This document shows, one piece after another, positions 6,853-14,335 of a stretch of DNA of 33,121 nucleotides. The position numbers and the translations under genes are program-made. The notes below the pieces were generated by a model. It was not told where the DNA came from. It ran no database searches and was given only the letters and a program-made list of their open reading frames with translations. The stretch comes from Streptomyces shenzhenensis (GTDB lineage: Bacteria; Actinomycetota; Actinomycetes; Streptomycetales; Streptomycetaceae): positions 1 through 33,121 of the forward strand of contig NZ_JAJONF010000066.1 in NCBI RefSeq assembly GCF_021462265.1. Direction: 5' to 3'. The number at the start of each line of letters is the position of its first letter. Within the stretch, counting starts at the first letter, position 1.

Positions 6853-8139
6853 CTATTCGGTGTCGGCGAGGATCGAGCGGGGGTGCAGGCGGAGGATCCC
6901 GATGCCCGGGACGACGGTGGAGACCAGGGAGATGCCGAGCCCGATGCCGGTGACCTTGCCGACGGTGGCCGCCTCGACCCGTACCGCGGCCGGGGCGATC
7001 TCGGCGTCCCGCGCCCCGGCCGCCGCGACCGGCTTGCCGGCCTGGCGGCCGAGGAGCGCGTCGCCCGCGTGCTCTCCGGCGAGGGAGCCGGCCAGAGCGG
7101 CAAGCGCAACGGCGGGCAGAGCCACGGCCGCCACCTCCACGGCGTGCTGGCTGACGAGCTTCCACTTCTTCTCGCCCATCGCGAGCAGCACCCCGAGCTC
7201 GGCGCGCCGCTCGCGGATCTGCAGCGCCACGATGAGACCGAGGATCAGCGCCCCGGCCAGGGCGATCACCCAGACGATCAGGCCCGCGAACGTGCCGACC
7301 CGCTGGATCGGGCGGACCTGATCCCGGTACGCCTTGTCGTTGACCCGGAAGTCGAAGCTGCCCTTGCCCAGGAGCCGTTCGGCCTCGGCGTGCAGCTGCT
7401 CGGCCCGGTCCGGTGAGCCGATCTTGAACACGGCCTCGCTGACCGTCGCGGTGCCGGTACCGAGCTGCTGCGCGGTGCCCACCGGTACGTACAGCGTGTT
7501 GCCGGGCAGTTCGTGCGGCCGCGTCCACCCGGTCGGATCCTGTGTCGGGTCCTGGAAGATGCCGACGACCGTGAGCGGTACCGTGCGTTTGCCGTCCTCA
7601 GACCGCACCTGGACGGTGTCGCCCGCCTTGACGTGGTTCTTCTCGGCCAGGCGCTGTTCGATCACCGCGACGTCGTGGCCCGCGTCCGCGGGGGTGATGC
7701 CGCGGCCCGCCATGATCTTCGTCGAGCCGTACGAGAAGGGCAGCAGCATGCCCGAGTCGCGGACGCCGTTCACAGCCAGAGGATCCTTTTCCGCTCCGCG
7801 TTTGTGCTTCCCGGCTCCGGTGCCGCCCGCCTTCGGTGCGTTCGATGTCAGCGGTGTGAAGCCACGCGCGCCGGCCCGCACCGGAAGCTCCGGGTTGTAG
7901 CGGTGCACCAGGTCGGAGGCGCCGAGCCGGTCGGCCAGGGCCGCGGTGAGGCCCTTCTTCCTGACCGTGACGTCGACGCCGATGGTGCGTTGCGCGTCGG
8001 CTTCCTGGCGGGCGGCGGCGGCCTGCAACAGGAAGCCGCCGAGGAGCAGGGTGCAGATGACGACGAAGATCGCCAGCAAGACGGCGGTCTTGGACTTTCT
8101 GGCACCAAGGCTCATCCCGGCGCGCTTGACGAAGTTCAT
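6853..8139 (-). CDS. FtsX-like ABC transporter permease (first of two)
   Basis: This 428-residue permease is paralogous to the next gene, with the same four-segment layout. One segment lies near residues 16-38, then an extracytoplasmic domain including QRLAEKNHVKAGDTVQVRSEDG, then three C-terminal segments with the loop QIRERRAELGVLLAMGEKKWKL between the first two. I place the start at ATG 8139 because it aligns exactly with the start of its paralogue (MNFVKRAGMSLGARKSK); the frame stays open 50 codons further upstream but that part shows no similarity. It is the first gene of the exporter operon, 54 bases before the second permease, and is divergent from the response regulator gene. The 18-bp element at 8162-8179 lies 22 bases before it. 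Confidence 0.9.
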   Translation of the reverse strand: MNFVKRAGMSLGARKSKTAVLLAIFVVICTLLLGGFLLQAAAARQEADAQRTIGVDVTVRKKGLTAALADRLGASDLVHRYNPELPVRAGARGFTPLTSNAPKAGGTGAGKHKRGAEKDPLAVNGVRDSGMLLPFSYGSTKIMAGRGITPADAGHDVAVIEQRLAEKNHVKAGDTVQVRSEDGKRTVPLTVVGIFQDPTQDPTGWTRPHELPGNTLYVPVGTAQQLGTGTATVSEAVFKIGSPDRAEQLHAEAERLLGKGSFDFRVNDKAYRDQVRPIQRVGTFAGLIVWVIALAGALILGLIVALQIRERRAELGVLLAMGEKKWKLVSQHAVEVAAVALPAVALAALAGSLAGEHAGDALLGRQAGKPVAAAGARDAEIAPAAVRVEAATVGKVTGIGLGISLVSTVVPGIGILRLHPRSILADTE

Positions 8140-8161
8140 GCCGCAGACAAAAGCAGCTTGC

Positions 8162-8179
8162 CGCTTGCAGCAGGATAAG
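8162..8179 (-). promoter_or_regulatory. 18-bp element before the exporter operon
   Basis: Read on the minus strand, this reads CTTATCC, T, GCTGCAA, G, CG and ends 22 bases before the permease start. It matches the element before the response regulator at 16 of 18 positions, in the same orientation relative to its own gene. It is a candidate binding site for the adjacent response regulator, or a shared promoter core. Confidence 0.5.
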
Positions 8180-8302
8180 CGTGTTACAGCGGCATAAGGG
8201 CCGGCCCCGGTCCTGGTCGCGGGCGCAGACTTCGACCCGGGCGTCTTCACCGGCCGGTCCGATACCGCGCGGGCCGGCACGGAGCACACCGCTCGATACG
8301 TC

Positions 8303-8320
8303 CTTATCCGGCTGCAATCG
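8303..8320 (+). promoter_or_regulatory. 18-bp element before the two-component genes
   Basis: Plus-strand counterpart of the element at 8162-8179 (differences at two positions). It ends 21 bases before the response regulator ATG and just upstream of its GAGGA ribosome binding site. The mirrored placement suggests coordinated control of both transcription units. Confidence 0.5.
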
Positions 8321-8341
8321 TGATCTTGGTTTCATGAGGAC

Positions 8342-9004
8342 ATGAGAGTTCTGGTAGCCGAGGACCACCGTGTTCTCGCCCGCACCATCGCCACCGGTCT
8401 GCGCCGCCAGGCGATGGCCGTCGACGTCGCCGCCACCGGCGACGCGGCCGAGCGGATGTGTCTGCTCACCGCCTACGACGTGCTGATCCTCGACCGCGAT
8501 CTGCCAGTCATGACCGGCGACGAGGTGTGCGGGCGGCTGCGGGAACTCCAGGACCCGCCGCGGATCCTCATGCTGACCGCGGCCGGCGAACTCACCGACA
8601 AGATCTACGGCCTCACCACGCTCGGCGCGGACGACTACCTCGCCAAGCCCTTCGACTTCGCCGAGCTCGTCGCCCGCGTACGCGCCTTGAGCCGTCGCGC
8701 GCCGAAGCCGCCCCCCGCCGTGCTGCGCTTCGGGGGCATCGCCCTGGACAAGGCGCGGCGCGAAGCGTCCGTGGACGGCCGTCCGCTGGAGCTGACTCCG
8801 AAGGAGTTCGCGGTCCTGCACCTGCTGCTTGTGGCCGGTGGCACGCCGGTGGCGCACGGCGAGCTGGTCCGCACCGTCTGGGACGAGCACCTCGACCCGC
8901 GCACCAGCGCGGTCCGCGCCACCGTCAGCCGGTTGCGCGGCAAACTCGGCGACGCGGGTCTGATCGCCGCCGACACGGGAGAGGGATACCGGCTGTGCGA
9001 CTGA
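8342..9004 (+). CDS. OmpR/PhoB-family response regulator
   Basis: DNA-binding response regulator of 220 residues. The receiver domain (1-112) has the acidic pair Glu7/Asp8, the phosphorylated Asp51 (LILDRDLP), Thr79 and Lys102 (KPF). A winged-helix domain (about 125-220) includes LELTPKEFAVLHLLL and the RATVSRLRGKL recognition region. The start ATG has GAGGA five bases before it. The sensor kinase gene overlaps its end by ten bases, so the two are translationally coupled. The exporter operon is transcribed divergently from the same 200-bp region, making it the likely target, as in peptide-sensing and detoxification modules of Gram-positive bacteria. Confidence 0.93.
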   Translation: MRVLVAEDHRVLARTIATGLRRQAMAVDVAATGDAAERMCLLTAYDVLILDRDLPVMTGDEVCGRLRELQDPPRILMLTAAGELTDKIYGLTTLGADDYLAKPFDFAELVARVRALSRRAPKPPPAVLRFGGIALDKARREASVDGRPLELTPKEFAVLHLLLVAGGTPVAHGELVRTVWDEHLDPRTSAVRATVSRLRGKLGDAGLIAADTGEGYRLCD

Positions 9005-10185
9005 ACCCGCGAGCCCTGCTGAGCAGGCTGCCCTTCCGCGGTCGCCTGGCCGCTGCCTTCTCCGGGCTCTTCCTGCTCGCCGGCATCGCCCTGCTCGCCT
9101 TCGTGGTGCTGCTCGCGCGCTACGGAACGGATCAGCAGGTCCAGGGGCTGTCGATCACGTACGGCGATGCGCTGAGCAGTCATGCGACGCCCTTCCAACC
9201 CATGCGCCCCGCTCGGCCGGATGGCTCCTCTCAGGCCCCGAGCGACGGTGTCATGATCAAGAAGATCGACCAGACCGTGCAGGCCGTACAAGACACCGCG
9301 CTGCGCCAGATGGTGCTCTGGTCCGCAGTCGGCCTCCTCGTCATGGCATTACTGGCCGGACTGCTGGGCTGGTGGCTCGCGGGATGGGCACTGCGTCCCG
9401 TCGCCTCCGTGACCGAAGCCGCCCGCCGTATCAGCGAACAGAACCTGCACCATCGCCTGGCGCTCACCGGCCCCGCCGACGAGCTGCGCAGCCTCGCCGA
9501 CACCTTCGACACCATGCTCGACCGGCTGGAGAAGGCCTTCGAGAGCCAACGCCGCTTCGTCGCCAACGCCTCCCACGAGCTCAAGACGCCCCTGGCCGCC
9601 CAGCGCGCCACCCTCCAGGTCGGCCTCGCCGATCCCCTCCCCGAGAGCCTCGTCGATGTTCGCGAGGACCTGCTCACCACCAACCGCGAAGCCGAACAAC
9701 TGATCAACGCGCTCCTGCTGCTCGCCCGGAGCGACCGCGGACCGGACGAGACCGAGAGCGTGGATCTCGCGGAAGCCGTCCGGCTCGTGACCGCCGAACT
9801 CGCCCCGCAGGCAGTCCGGAACGGCGTGCACATCGACGTCGGCGCCGACACCCGGCCAGTCGTTCCCGGGGACCCCGTCCTGCTGCGTCACCTGCTGACG
9901 AACCTGATCCGCAACGCCATCCAGTACAACCACCGTGGCGGCAGTGTCCGCGTACGACTCGATGCCGCGACCGTCACGGTGACCAACACCGGCTCCCACG
10001 TGCCCGCCGAACGGATCCCCGACCTGTTCGAGCCCTTCCGACGCCTCGACGCGGACCGCACCGCCACCACCGGTCACGGCTTGGGGCTGTCCATCGCCGC
10101 CTCCATCGCCGAGGCACACCACGCCACGCTGACGGCGCGACCCGGCCCCGAGGGTGGACTCGCTCTCACCCTGCGCTTCCCTTGA
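8995..10185 (+). CDS. Sensor histidine kinase
   Basis: Membrane sensor of 396 residues paired with the preceding regulator. Transmembrane segment 1 is about residues 19-42, then a short extracytoplasmic loop of about 60 residues, transmembrane segment 2 about 106-133, HAMP about 134-185, and a dimerization/phosphoacceptor region with His194 in FVANASHELKTPL. The ATPase domain has an N box (LLTNLIRNAIQYN) and a late G box (GHGLGLSI). In the G1 box the usual DxG is NTG (VTNTGSHVP), a change also seen in other Streptomyces kinases. I chose GTG 8995, which overlaps the regulator stop, because it immediately precedes the first membrane helix. The short sensor loop suits detection of a membrane-active signal or of the transporter itself. 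Confidence 0.9.
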   Translation: MRLNPRALLSRLPFRGRLAAAFSGLFLLAGIALLAFVVLLARYGTDQQVQGLSITYGDALSSHATPFQPMRPARPDGSSQAPSDGVMIKKIDQTVQAVQDTALRQMVLWSAVGLLVMALLAGLLGWWLAGWALRPVASVTEAARRISEQNLHHRLALTGPADELRSLADTFDTMLDRLEKAFESQRRFVANASHELKTPLAAQRATLQVGLADPLPESLVDVREDLLTTNREAEQLINALLLLARSDRGPDETESVDLAEAVRLVTAELAPQAVRNGVHIDVGADTRPVVPGDPVLLRHLLTNLIRNAIQYNHRGGSVRVRLDAATVTVTNTGSHVPAERIPDLFEPFRRLDADRTATTGHGLGLSIAASIAEAHHATLTARPGPEGGLALTLRFP

Positions 10186-10228
10186 GCGCCGTGGCGGTAC
10201 TCGTCACCGCCCGCCTGCCCAGAACCGC

Positions 10229-10283
10229 CGGCCGGTCCATCCGCCGGAGCGGCAGTCTGCCGGAGCGGCGGATGGACCGGCCG
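10229..10283. terminator. Very strong hairpin between converging genes
   Basis: Perfect 17-bp arms (10229-10245 with 10267-10283, CGGCCGGTCCATCCGCC) enclose a 21-nt loop that itself contains the inverted repeat CGGCAG/CTGCCG. It sits 43 bases after the sensor kinase stop and before a gene on the other strand, so it probably ends transcription from both sides. Confidence 0.65.
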
Positions 10284-10401
10284 ACCGGGCCGGAACCGGC
10301 AGCAGATCCGGCACCAGGACCCATTCGGCATGGCTCATGTCCGCCCCGTACCGGGGCCGGCGATCCAGCCGGTCGACCCCACGCCTGGACGAGGGCTTCA
10401 T
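10284..10401 (-). pseudogene. IS5-type (DUF4096) transposase, N-terminal relic
   Basis: The frame includes RYGADMSHAEWVLVPDLLPVPA, which matches the start of DUF4096 transposases (R-Y-P-S-D-L-T-D-A-E-W then L-L-P-V-P). After that the sequence runs into the large hairpin and no further transposase sequence follows. It is a small scar of a former insertion sequence, not a working gene. Confidence 0.5.
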
Positions 10402-10497
10402 CGTCTACTGCTGTATCGGCGACAGCGCGAGCATCCCGCCACCTCCGGCAAGAGGTTCAGCAGAGACCGGAAGTCCGTCATCCCTGTCACTCGGCGC

Positions 10498-11646
10498 TCA
10501 GCCGCGCCCGTATCCCTTGCCCCACGCGTCCGCGTGCCACGTCAACGCCCGCCGCGCATAGCTGACACCGAGCCGGACGACCTGCTCGATCGTCAGGTCC
10601 GGCGCGGGGATGCTCCGGTAGACGAAGCCGGGCGCGAACCCGTTGAAGGGCAATGGAGCATTCGGGGCGGCTGCAGGTCGCTCGGGACCTGTGTCGCCCA
10701 GCAGGGTGCGGGCCCGGTCGAAGCAGAAGTAGTCGCCGTAGGTGCGGGCCTCCTGTTCGCGGGCCGCCCGCCGTGTCTGGCCGGGGCCGTGGGCGGGGCC
10801 AGGGCCGGTCAGGTAGACCAGCCGGAACTGGCCTTCCTGGATCTGCCAGCCGAAGCAGGGGGTCGTCTCCGCGGTGAACATCTCCACGATGCCCTGCCCC
10901 CGGCTCATCGCCGTCCGCACGATGACCCCGTCCTCCTCGATCTCCCGCGCCAGCTCTGCCCGGATGAGGCTCGAGACGTGCAGGCAACGCATCTTCTGCA
11001 CGGTCGCGTCCAGTCGAGCGCTCTTGAGGATCGCGACCGCTTCTTCTGGCAGCAGCAACGGTTCCACCCCCGCGGGGGCGCCGACCTCGGCGGCCAGTCG
11101 CACGAGCTTGTCGATCAAGTCGAGCCAGTGCTCGAACACGTCGGCGCCGAACCGGTCCGCTCGCCGGAGATCGGACAGACAGGGCCGCAGCGCAGCACAC
11201 AGGTCCTGGTAGCTGCGGTAACGCCAGGTCAGACCGTTCGGGGTCGGCCATGAGCCGTCCGGCCAGCCGGGAGCGACCAGGCTGAGCAGTACCAGGACGG
11301 GATGGTCCAGGCCGTGGAGCCTGCCCGCCGCGTACGCGTTCAACTGGCCGGTGTCCGGGAGCGAGAACACCTTGTTCTCGATCACCAGCGGGCTGCGCCC
11401 GGGATACTCCACGACCAGGTCAAGGTTGCGCCACTCCCGGCGTACCCGCGCCTCGCGCGCCGGGCCGGTGCGGGGTACCTGCCAGGCGTCCAGCAATGCC
11501 TCGCCGGCGACTGGATGTCGATCGAGGTACCAGGCGAGGGTGTCGCTGTGGAACAGCTCCTTGCTGCCTCTGGACATCGCGAACATCACATCGCCGGTCA
11601 GCGAATCCGCCAATGTCGCGAGCCGGGCGAACGAGTCGTCCAGCAC
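10498..11646 (-). CDS. PD-(D/E)XK nuclease-like protein (PDDEXK_4 type)
   Basis: This 382-residue protein resembles the PDDEXK_4 group. Its N-terminal region has SKELFHSDTLAWYLD, and the nuclease core has NLDLVVE (Asp76) followed by LVIENKV (Glu90, Lys92) and then a Gln (Gln101) in the next helix. This is the D-ExK order of restriction-endonuclease folds. The long C-terminal part (about 200-382) is not recognised and could recognise a target. GTG 11646 has GGAGG four bases before it. It follows the DUF429 gene by 48 bases on the same strand and may be co-transcribed with it. Relatives are often found in accessory and defence loci, but no defence activity can be claimed from sequence alone. 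Confidence 0.75.
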   Translation of the reverse strand: MLDDSFARLATLADSLTGDVMFAMSRGSKELFHSDTLAWYLDRHPVAGEALLDAWQVPRTGPAREARVRREWRNLDLVVEYPGRSPLVIENKVFSLPDTGQLNAYAAGRLHGLDHPVLVLLSLVAPGWPDGSWPTPNGLTWRYRSYQDLCAALRPCLSDLRRADRFGADVFEHWLDLIDKLVRLAAEVGAPAGVEPLLLPEEAVAILKSARLDATVQKMRCLHVSSLIRAELAREIEEDGVIVRTAMSRGQGIVEMFTAETTPCFGWQIQEGQFRLVYLTGPGPAHGPGQTRRAAREQEARTYGDYFCFDRARTLLGDTGPERPAAAPNAPLPFNGFAPGFVYRSIPAPDLTIEQVVRLGVSYARRALTWHADAWGKGYGRG

Positions 11647-11694
11647 CCTGCCTCCTCAGTGCCCCGCGAACTCATTCGATACTTGATGGCTTGA

Positions 11695-12372
11695 TCAGTA
11701 TCGAATCTCGACGAGGCGCCCTTCTGCATCCGGCTCGGGCACCTCAGGGACCCGGTTCGCCGTTCCGAGCGCGATCCGGTGGGCCGACCAGGCCGCGACA
11801 GCGGCGTCGAGCACATCGTCCACGGGAACGCGGTCCGCCTCGCCCATCTCGTCCGGGAGTACGAGACCGGCCTCGGCCAGCAGGGACCGGCGCAGGTTCT
11901 GGCCGCGCCAGGTCTTCTTGGCGTAAGCCAGCGGCACTCCGCCGGCCAAGGCACAGAAGGACACCTCGGGGTGCACCTCGTGGATCCGCTCATCGGCGAG
12001 CCAACACGCCCGCGCCTCAAGCAGCTTCGGTCTCAGCGCCCACGCCTGCTGGCTCAGCCGATTGCCGGTGAGTTCCTGACACCGGTCCGCGGCCGCCCTG
12101 TAGTCCGGCTCCTGCCACGCCGTCCGTGGCGCTATGGGGAAAACGCTGCTGCGCCGCACCCCGAGCAGCGCCCTGGCCGCGATATCCGCGCCACGCCAGC
12201 CCTTCTCGACCAGGCCCAACGGCATGTCCACCGCGATCGCATCCACCTCGGCCGCACGCTTGATCAGCCTGTCGAGCCGGAGATCCACCAGGCTGCCCGC
12301 GTACGCGCCGTCCGTGAGCCTGATCCCGACCCACCCCTGCTTACCGCAGGCGTCGACCCCAAGGACGTCCAT
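11695..12372 (-). CDS. DUF429 family protein (predicted RNase H-like nuclease)
   Basis: This 225-residue protein has the acidic motifs of DUF429, a family predicted to adopt an RNase H-like fold: VLGVDACGKQGWVG at the N-terminus, IAVDMPLGL in the middle and VPVDDVLDAAVAAWSA near the end. Other family-typical parts are RRSSVFPIAPR and the EVHPEVSFCALAGG region. I chose ATG 12372, preceded by GGAG, because it begins right at the conserved strand; an upstream in-frame start would add 16 poorly supported residues. It is the first gene of a possible two-gene unit with the PD-(D/E)XK gene, and its 5' end lies about 220 bases from the right att-like repeat. Confidence 0.8.
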   Translation of the reverse strand: MDVLGVDACGKQGWVGIRLTDGAYAGSLVDLRLDRLIKRAAEVDAIAVDMPLGLVEKGWRGADIAARALLGVRRSSVFPIAPRTAWQEPDYRAAADRCQELTGNRLSQQAWALRPKLLEARACWLADERIHEVHPEVSFCALAGGVPLAYAKKTWRGQNLRRSLLAEAGLVLPDEMGEADRVPVDDVLDAAVAAWSAHRIALGTANRVPEVPEPDAEGRLVEIRY

Positions 12373-12593
12373 CCCACTCCACCCCCTCACGCACAAGCCC
12401 GAGCCGCAACGTAGCAGCACTCACGGTCCCAGAAACCGCCGCCCGCCGCCGTTCTCATCTGTCTGTGCCCTGCGGGGACTCGCACCTGCGGCCGCTGCCA
12501 ACGCCCTACCGGTTCAGCCGGACGACGGTCCGGATCACCAGCAGCCCGCCCCCGACCGCCGGTTTTCCCTGTTCCCATGCCCCGTGTCCCCCG
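12373..12593. other. Intergenic with a weak tRNA-like scar
   Basis: On the minus strand there is a T-arm-like stretch (GCAGGTGCGAGTCCCCGC) ending near 12464. It has no matching acceptor or anticodon arm. No gene is supported here. Confidence 0.25.
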
Positions 12594-12619
12594 CCGGGGG
12601 CACCTTGGATGAGGTGCCT
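12594..12619 (+). repeat. Candidate attachment site, right copy
   Basis: It matches 918-943 at 25 of 26 positions and is in direct orientation. Unlike the left copy it is not preceded by tRNA sequence, so it corresponds to the short duplicated core. A further weaker match (12639-12667 with 1052-1080, sharing TGATCTTG and CTTCGC) follows 20 bases on. Together with the left copy it would bound about 11.7 kb. Confidence 0.45.
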
Positions 12620-12741
12620 ACAGTAATGACGACGTAATGATCTTGAAGGCTCTCTTCGCAGGCCAGACACCGTTTCGAAGGTCCCGAGCAAGGCTCATTA
12701 TGGACCTGGGCATGCAAACGATCTTGTGATCTCATACTGCC

Positions 12742-13209
12742 GTGGATGGTGTCATCTCAGCCTTAATCGCCATTGCAGGAACGTTGTTGGGCTCCGCCCT
12801 CACCTACGCGTTTCAGCGCAACGCGTCTGCCCGGGACCAGTTGTTCGCGTCTCAGCAACAACTCCGCTCGGACCGGATGAACGTCTACAGCGATTTCGCC
12901 GGAGCACTGACAGAGTTCCGGCGCGGGCAGCAGGACCGCTGGCACCGCAGGAGCGAGGATCCGGACGGTCCCGCTTTCATCGAAGCTCGCACGGAGGCTT
13001 ACCGACTCCGCGGGATCGCCCTCCACGCGTTGTTCCGGGTCCAGCTCATAGCAAGCGCGCGGGCATTGATCGATACCGCACAAGACGCCTACGCCCTGAC
13101 ATCCGCCTTGCACAAGGCAGCCGACAAAACGGAGCTGAGTGACCTCGGTGCACAGGCGCGAGAAGTTCTGGAGCGGTTCGTCAAGCTCGCCTCATCGGAC
13201 GTGCAGTAA
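12742..13209 (+). CDS. Small membrane-anchored hypothetical protein
   Basis: This 155-residue protein has one N-terminal membrane segment (about residues 4-24, ISALIAIAGTLLGSALTYAF). A charged, helix-rich cytoplasmic part follows, with many Arg, Gln and Glu residues (SARDQLFASQQQLRSDRMNVYSDF by position 28-52), probably partly coiled coil. Proteins of this design are common in Streptomyces, often close to mobile elements, but their role is unknown. The start is GTG 12742 without a strong ribosome binding site. It is the first gene to the right of the att-like repeat, and a clear hairpin follows its stop. Confidence 0.65.
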   Translation: MDGVISALIAIAGTLLGSALTYAFQRNASARDQLFASQQQLRSDRMNVYSDFAGALTEFRRGQQDRWHRRSEDPDGPAFIEARTEAYRLRGIALHALFRVQLIASARALIDTAQDAYALTSALHKAADKTELSDLGAQAREVLERFVKLASSDVQ

Positions 13210-13213
13210 CGCC

Positions 13214-13243
13214 GAGGGGCCCCGGATCTCTCCGGAGCCCCTC
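13214..13243 (+). terminator. Terminator hairpin
   Basis: Thirteen-base arms (13214-13226 with 13231-13243) pair with a single mismatch around a TCTC loop, five bases after the stop of the preceding gene. Confidence 0.6.
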
Positions 13244-13265
13244 TCCAGCCTGACCAGCCCTTTTA

Positions 13266-13282
13266 GGACTGGGATCAGAATG
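13266..13282 (+). repeat. Left terminal inverted repeat of the IS5-type element
   Basis: 17 bp, the exact inverse of 14170-14186. It overlaps the last codons of the transposase gene. Confidence 0.85.
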
Positions 13283-14150
13283 GGGTCTTCAGTCGTCGCC
13301 AGCAGATGATGGCGCAGCCGAGGGTCACGAGGGCCTGGTGGATGTCGTCGCGGATCTCCCAGCGGATGCGTAGGCGGCGGAACCAGCGCAGCAGCGCGAT
13401 CGTGTCTTCCACCACCCAGCGGTGAACACCGAGGCCGGAGCCGTGCCCGGTGCCGCGCCGGGCGATGACCGGGGTGATCTCAAGCCGACGGACCCGGTCA
13501 CGGTAAACGTCGTGGTCATAGCCGCGGTCGGCGTAGATGCGCTGGGGACGGCGCAGGGGCCGGCCGCGCTTGCCGCGGATCGGCGGGACGGCCTGGATGA
13601 GCGGGATCAGCTGGGTGCCGTCGTTGCGGTTCCCGCCGGTCAGCGTCGCGGCCAGCGGGATGCCGTGCGCTTCGACGAGCACGTGGTGCTTGCTGCCGGT
13701 CTTGCCCCGGTCCACCTGGGAGCGGCCGGTGGCCGGGCCGCCCTTCATCGCCCTGATGTAGCTGGAGTCGACGGCGGCGCGGGAGAAATCGAGCAGGCCG
13801 GCCGTCCGCAGTTCGGCGAGCAGCAACTCGTGCAGGCGCTGCCACCCACCGGCCTGGTTCCAGTCGCGCAACCGTCGCCAGCACGTCATGCCCGAGCCGA
13901 AGCCGAGTTCCTGTGGCAGGTACCGCCACGGGACGCCCGTGTACAGCACGAAGAGGATCCCGCACAGCACCTGCCGGTCATCGAACCGCCGACGTCCCGG
14001 ATACCGGAAACGCTGCTCGACCACCGGCAGCAGCGGTTCGACTCGCTCCCAGAGCCCATCCTCGATCTCCCATGGCTTGCGCCCACCACGTGTGTCGGCG
14101 GCACCCACCTCCCGTTCGGCAGGCGACAACAAGGGCTGACGGACCGTCAT
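13275..14150 (-). CDS. IS5 family DDE transposase
   Basis: This 291-residue transposase looks intact. The N-terminal DUF4096-like part has EIEDGLWERVEPLLP and GVPWRYLPQELG. The catalytic acids are Asp in AVDSSYIRA, Asp in YADRGYD and Glu in VVEDTIALLRWFRRLRIRWE, in the right order and spacing for the DDE domain of IS5-type elements. RSQVDRGKTGSKHHVLVEAHGIPLAATLTGGNRND between the first two is typical. The start is ATG 14150, 20 bases inside the right terminal repeat. The gene reads through to nine bases from the left end of the element. It can probably still move. Confidence 0.93.
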   Translation of the reverse strand: MTVRQPLLSPAEREVGAADTRGGRKPWEIEDGLWERVEPLLPVVEQRFRYPGRRRFDDRQVLCGILFVLYTGVPWRYLPQELGFGSGMTCWRRLRDWNQAGGWQRLHELLLAELRTAGLLDFSRAAVDSSYIRAMKGGPATGRSQVDRGKTGSKHHVLVEAHGIPLAATLTGGNRNDGTQLIPLIQAVPPIRGKRGRPLRRPQRIYADRGYDHDVYRDRVRRLEITPVIARRGTGHGSGLGVHRWVVEDTIALLRWFRRLRIRWEIRDDIHQALVTLGCAIICWRRLKTPF

Positions 14151-14169
14151 TCCCGAACGAGGAACACAT

Positions 14170-14186
14170 CATTCTGATCCCAGTCC
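14170..14186 (-). repeat. Right terminal inverted repeat of the IS5-type element
   Basis: 17 bp, the exact inverse of 13266-13282. Confidence 0.85.
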
Positions 14187-14335
14187 CAAGGCGGGCTCGC
14201 AGCCCATCGTTCAAGATCGGCCTGCCCATGCTGATTCCCCGGGGCACCCCTTGTCCTGACGGTCGCACCGTACAACCAGGCCGAGGCCCAGTCACCAGGA
14301 CACGGACAACGGCGCCCACGACTTTCGTACCTGGT

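Larger units (their letters stand above)
13266..14186 (-). mobile_element. IS5-type insertion sequence, 921 bp, complete
   Basis: Perfect 17-bp terminal inverted repeats bound the element: GGACTGGGATCAGAATG at 13266-13282 and its reverse complement at 14170-14186. One transposase gene fills nearly all the space between them. The bases just outside the ends (TTA on the left, CAA on the right) do not form a clear target duplication, so a flank has probably been rearranged since insertion. The right side borders an IS256-type transposase relic. Confidence 0.85.

Noticed and set aside
12450..12535. tRNA-like T arm on the minus strand
   Set aside because: Only a T-arm-like stretch with TGCGAGT instead of TTCGAGT; no acceptor, D or anticodon arm can be folded.
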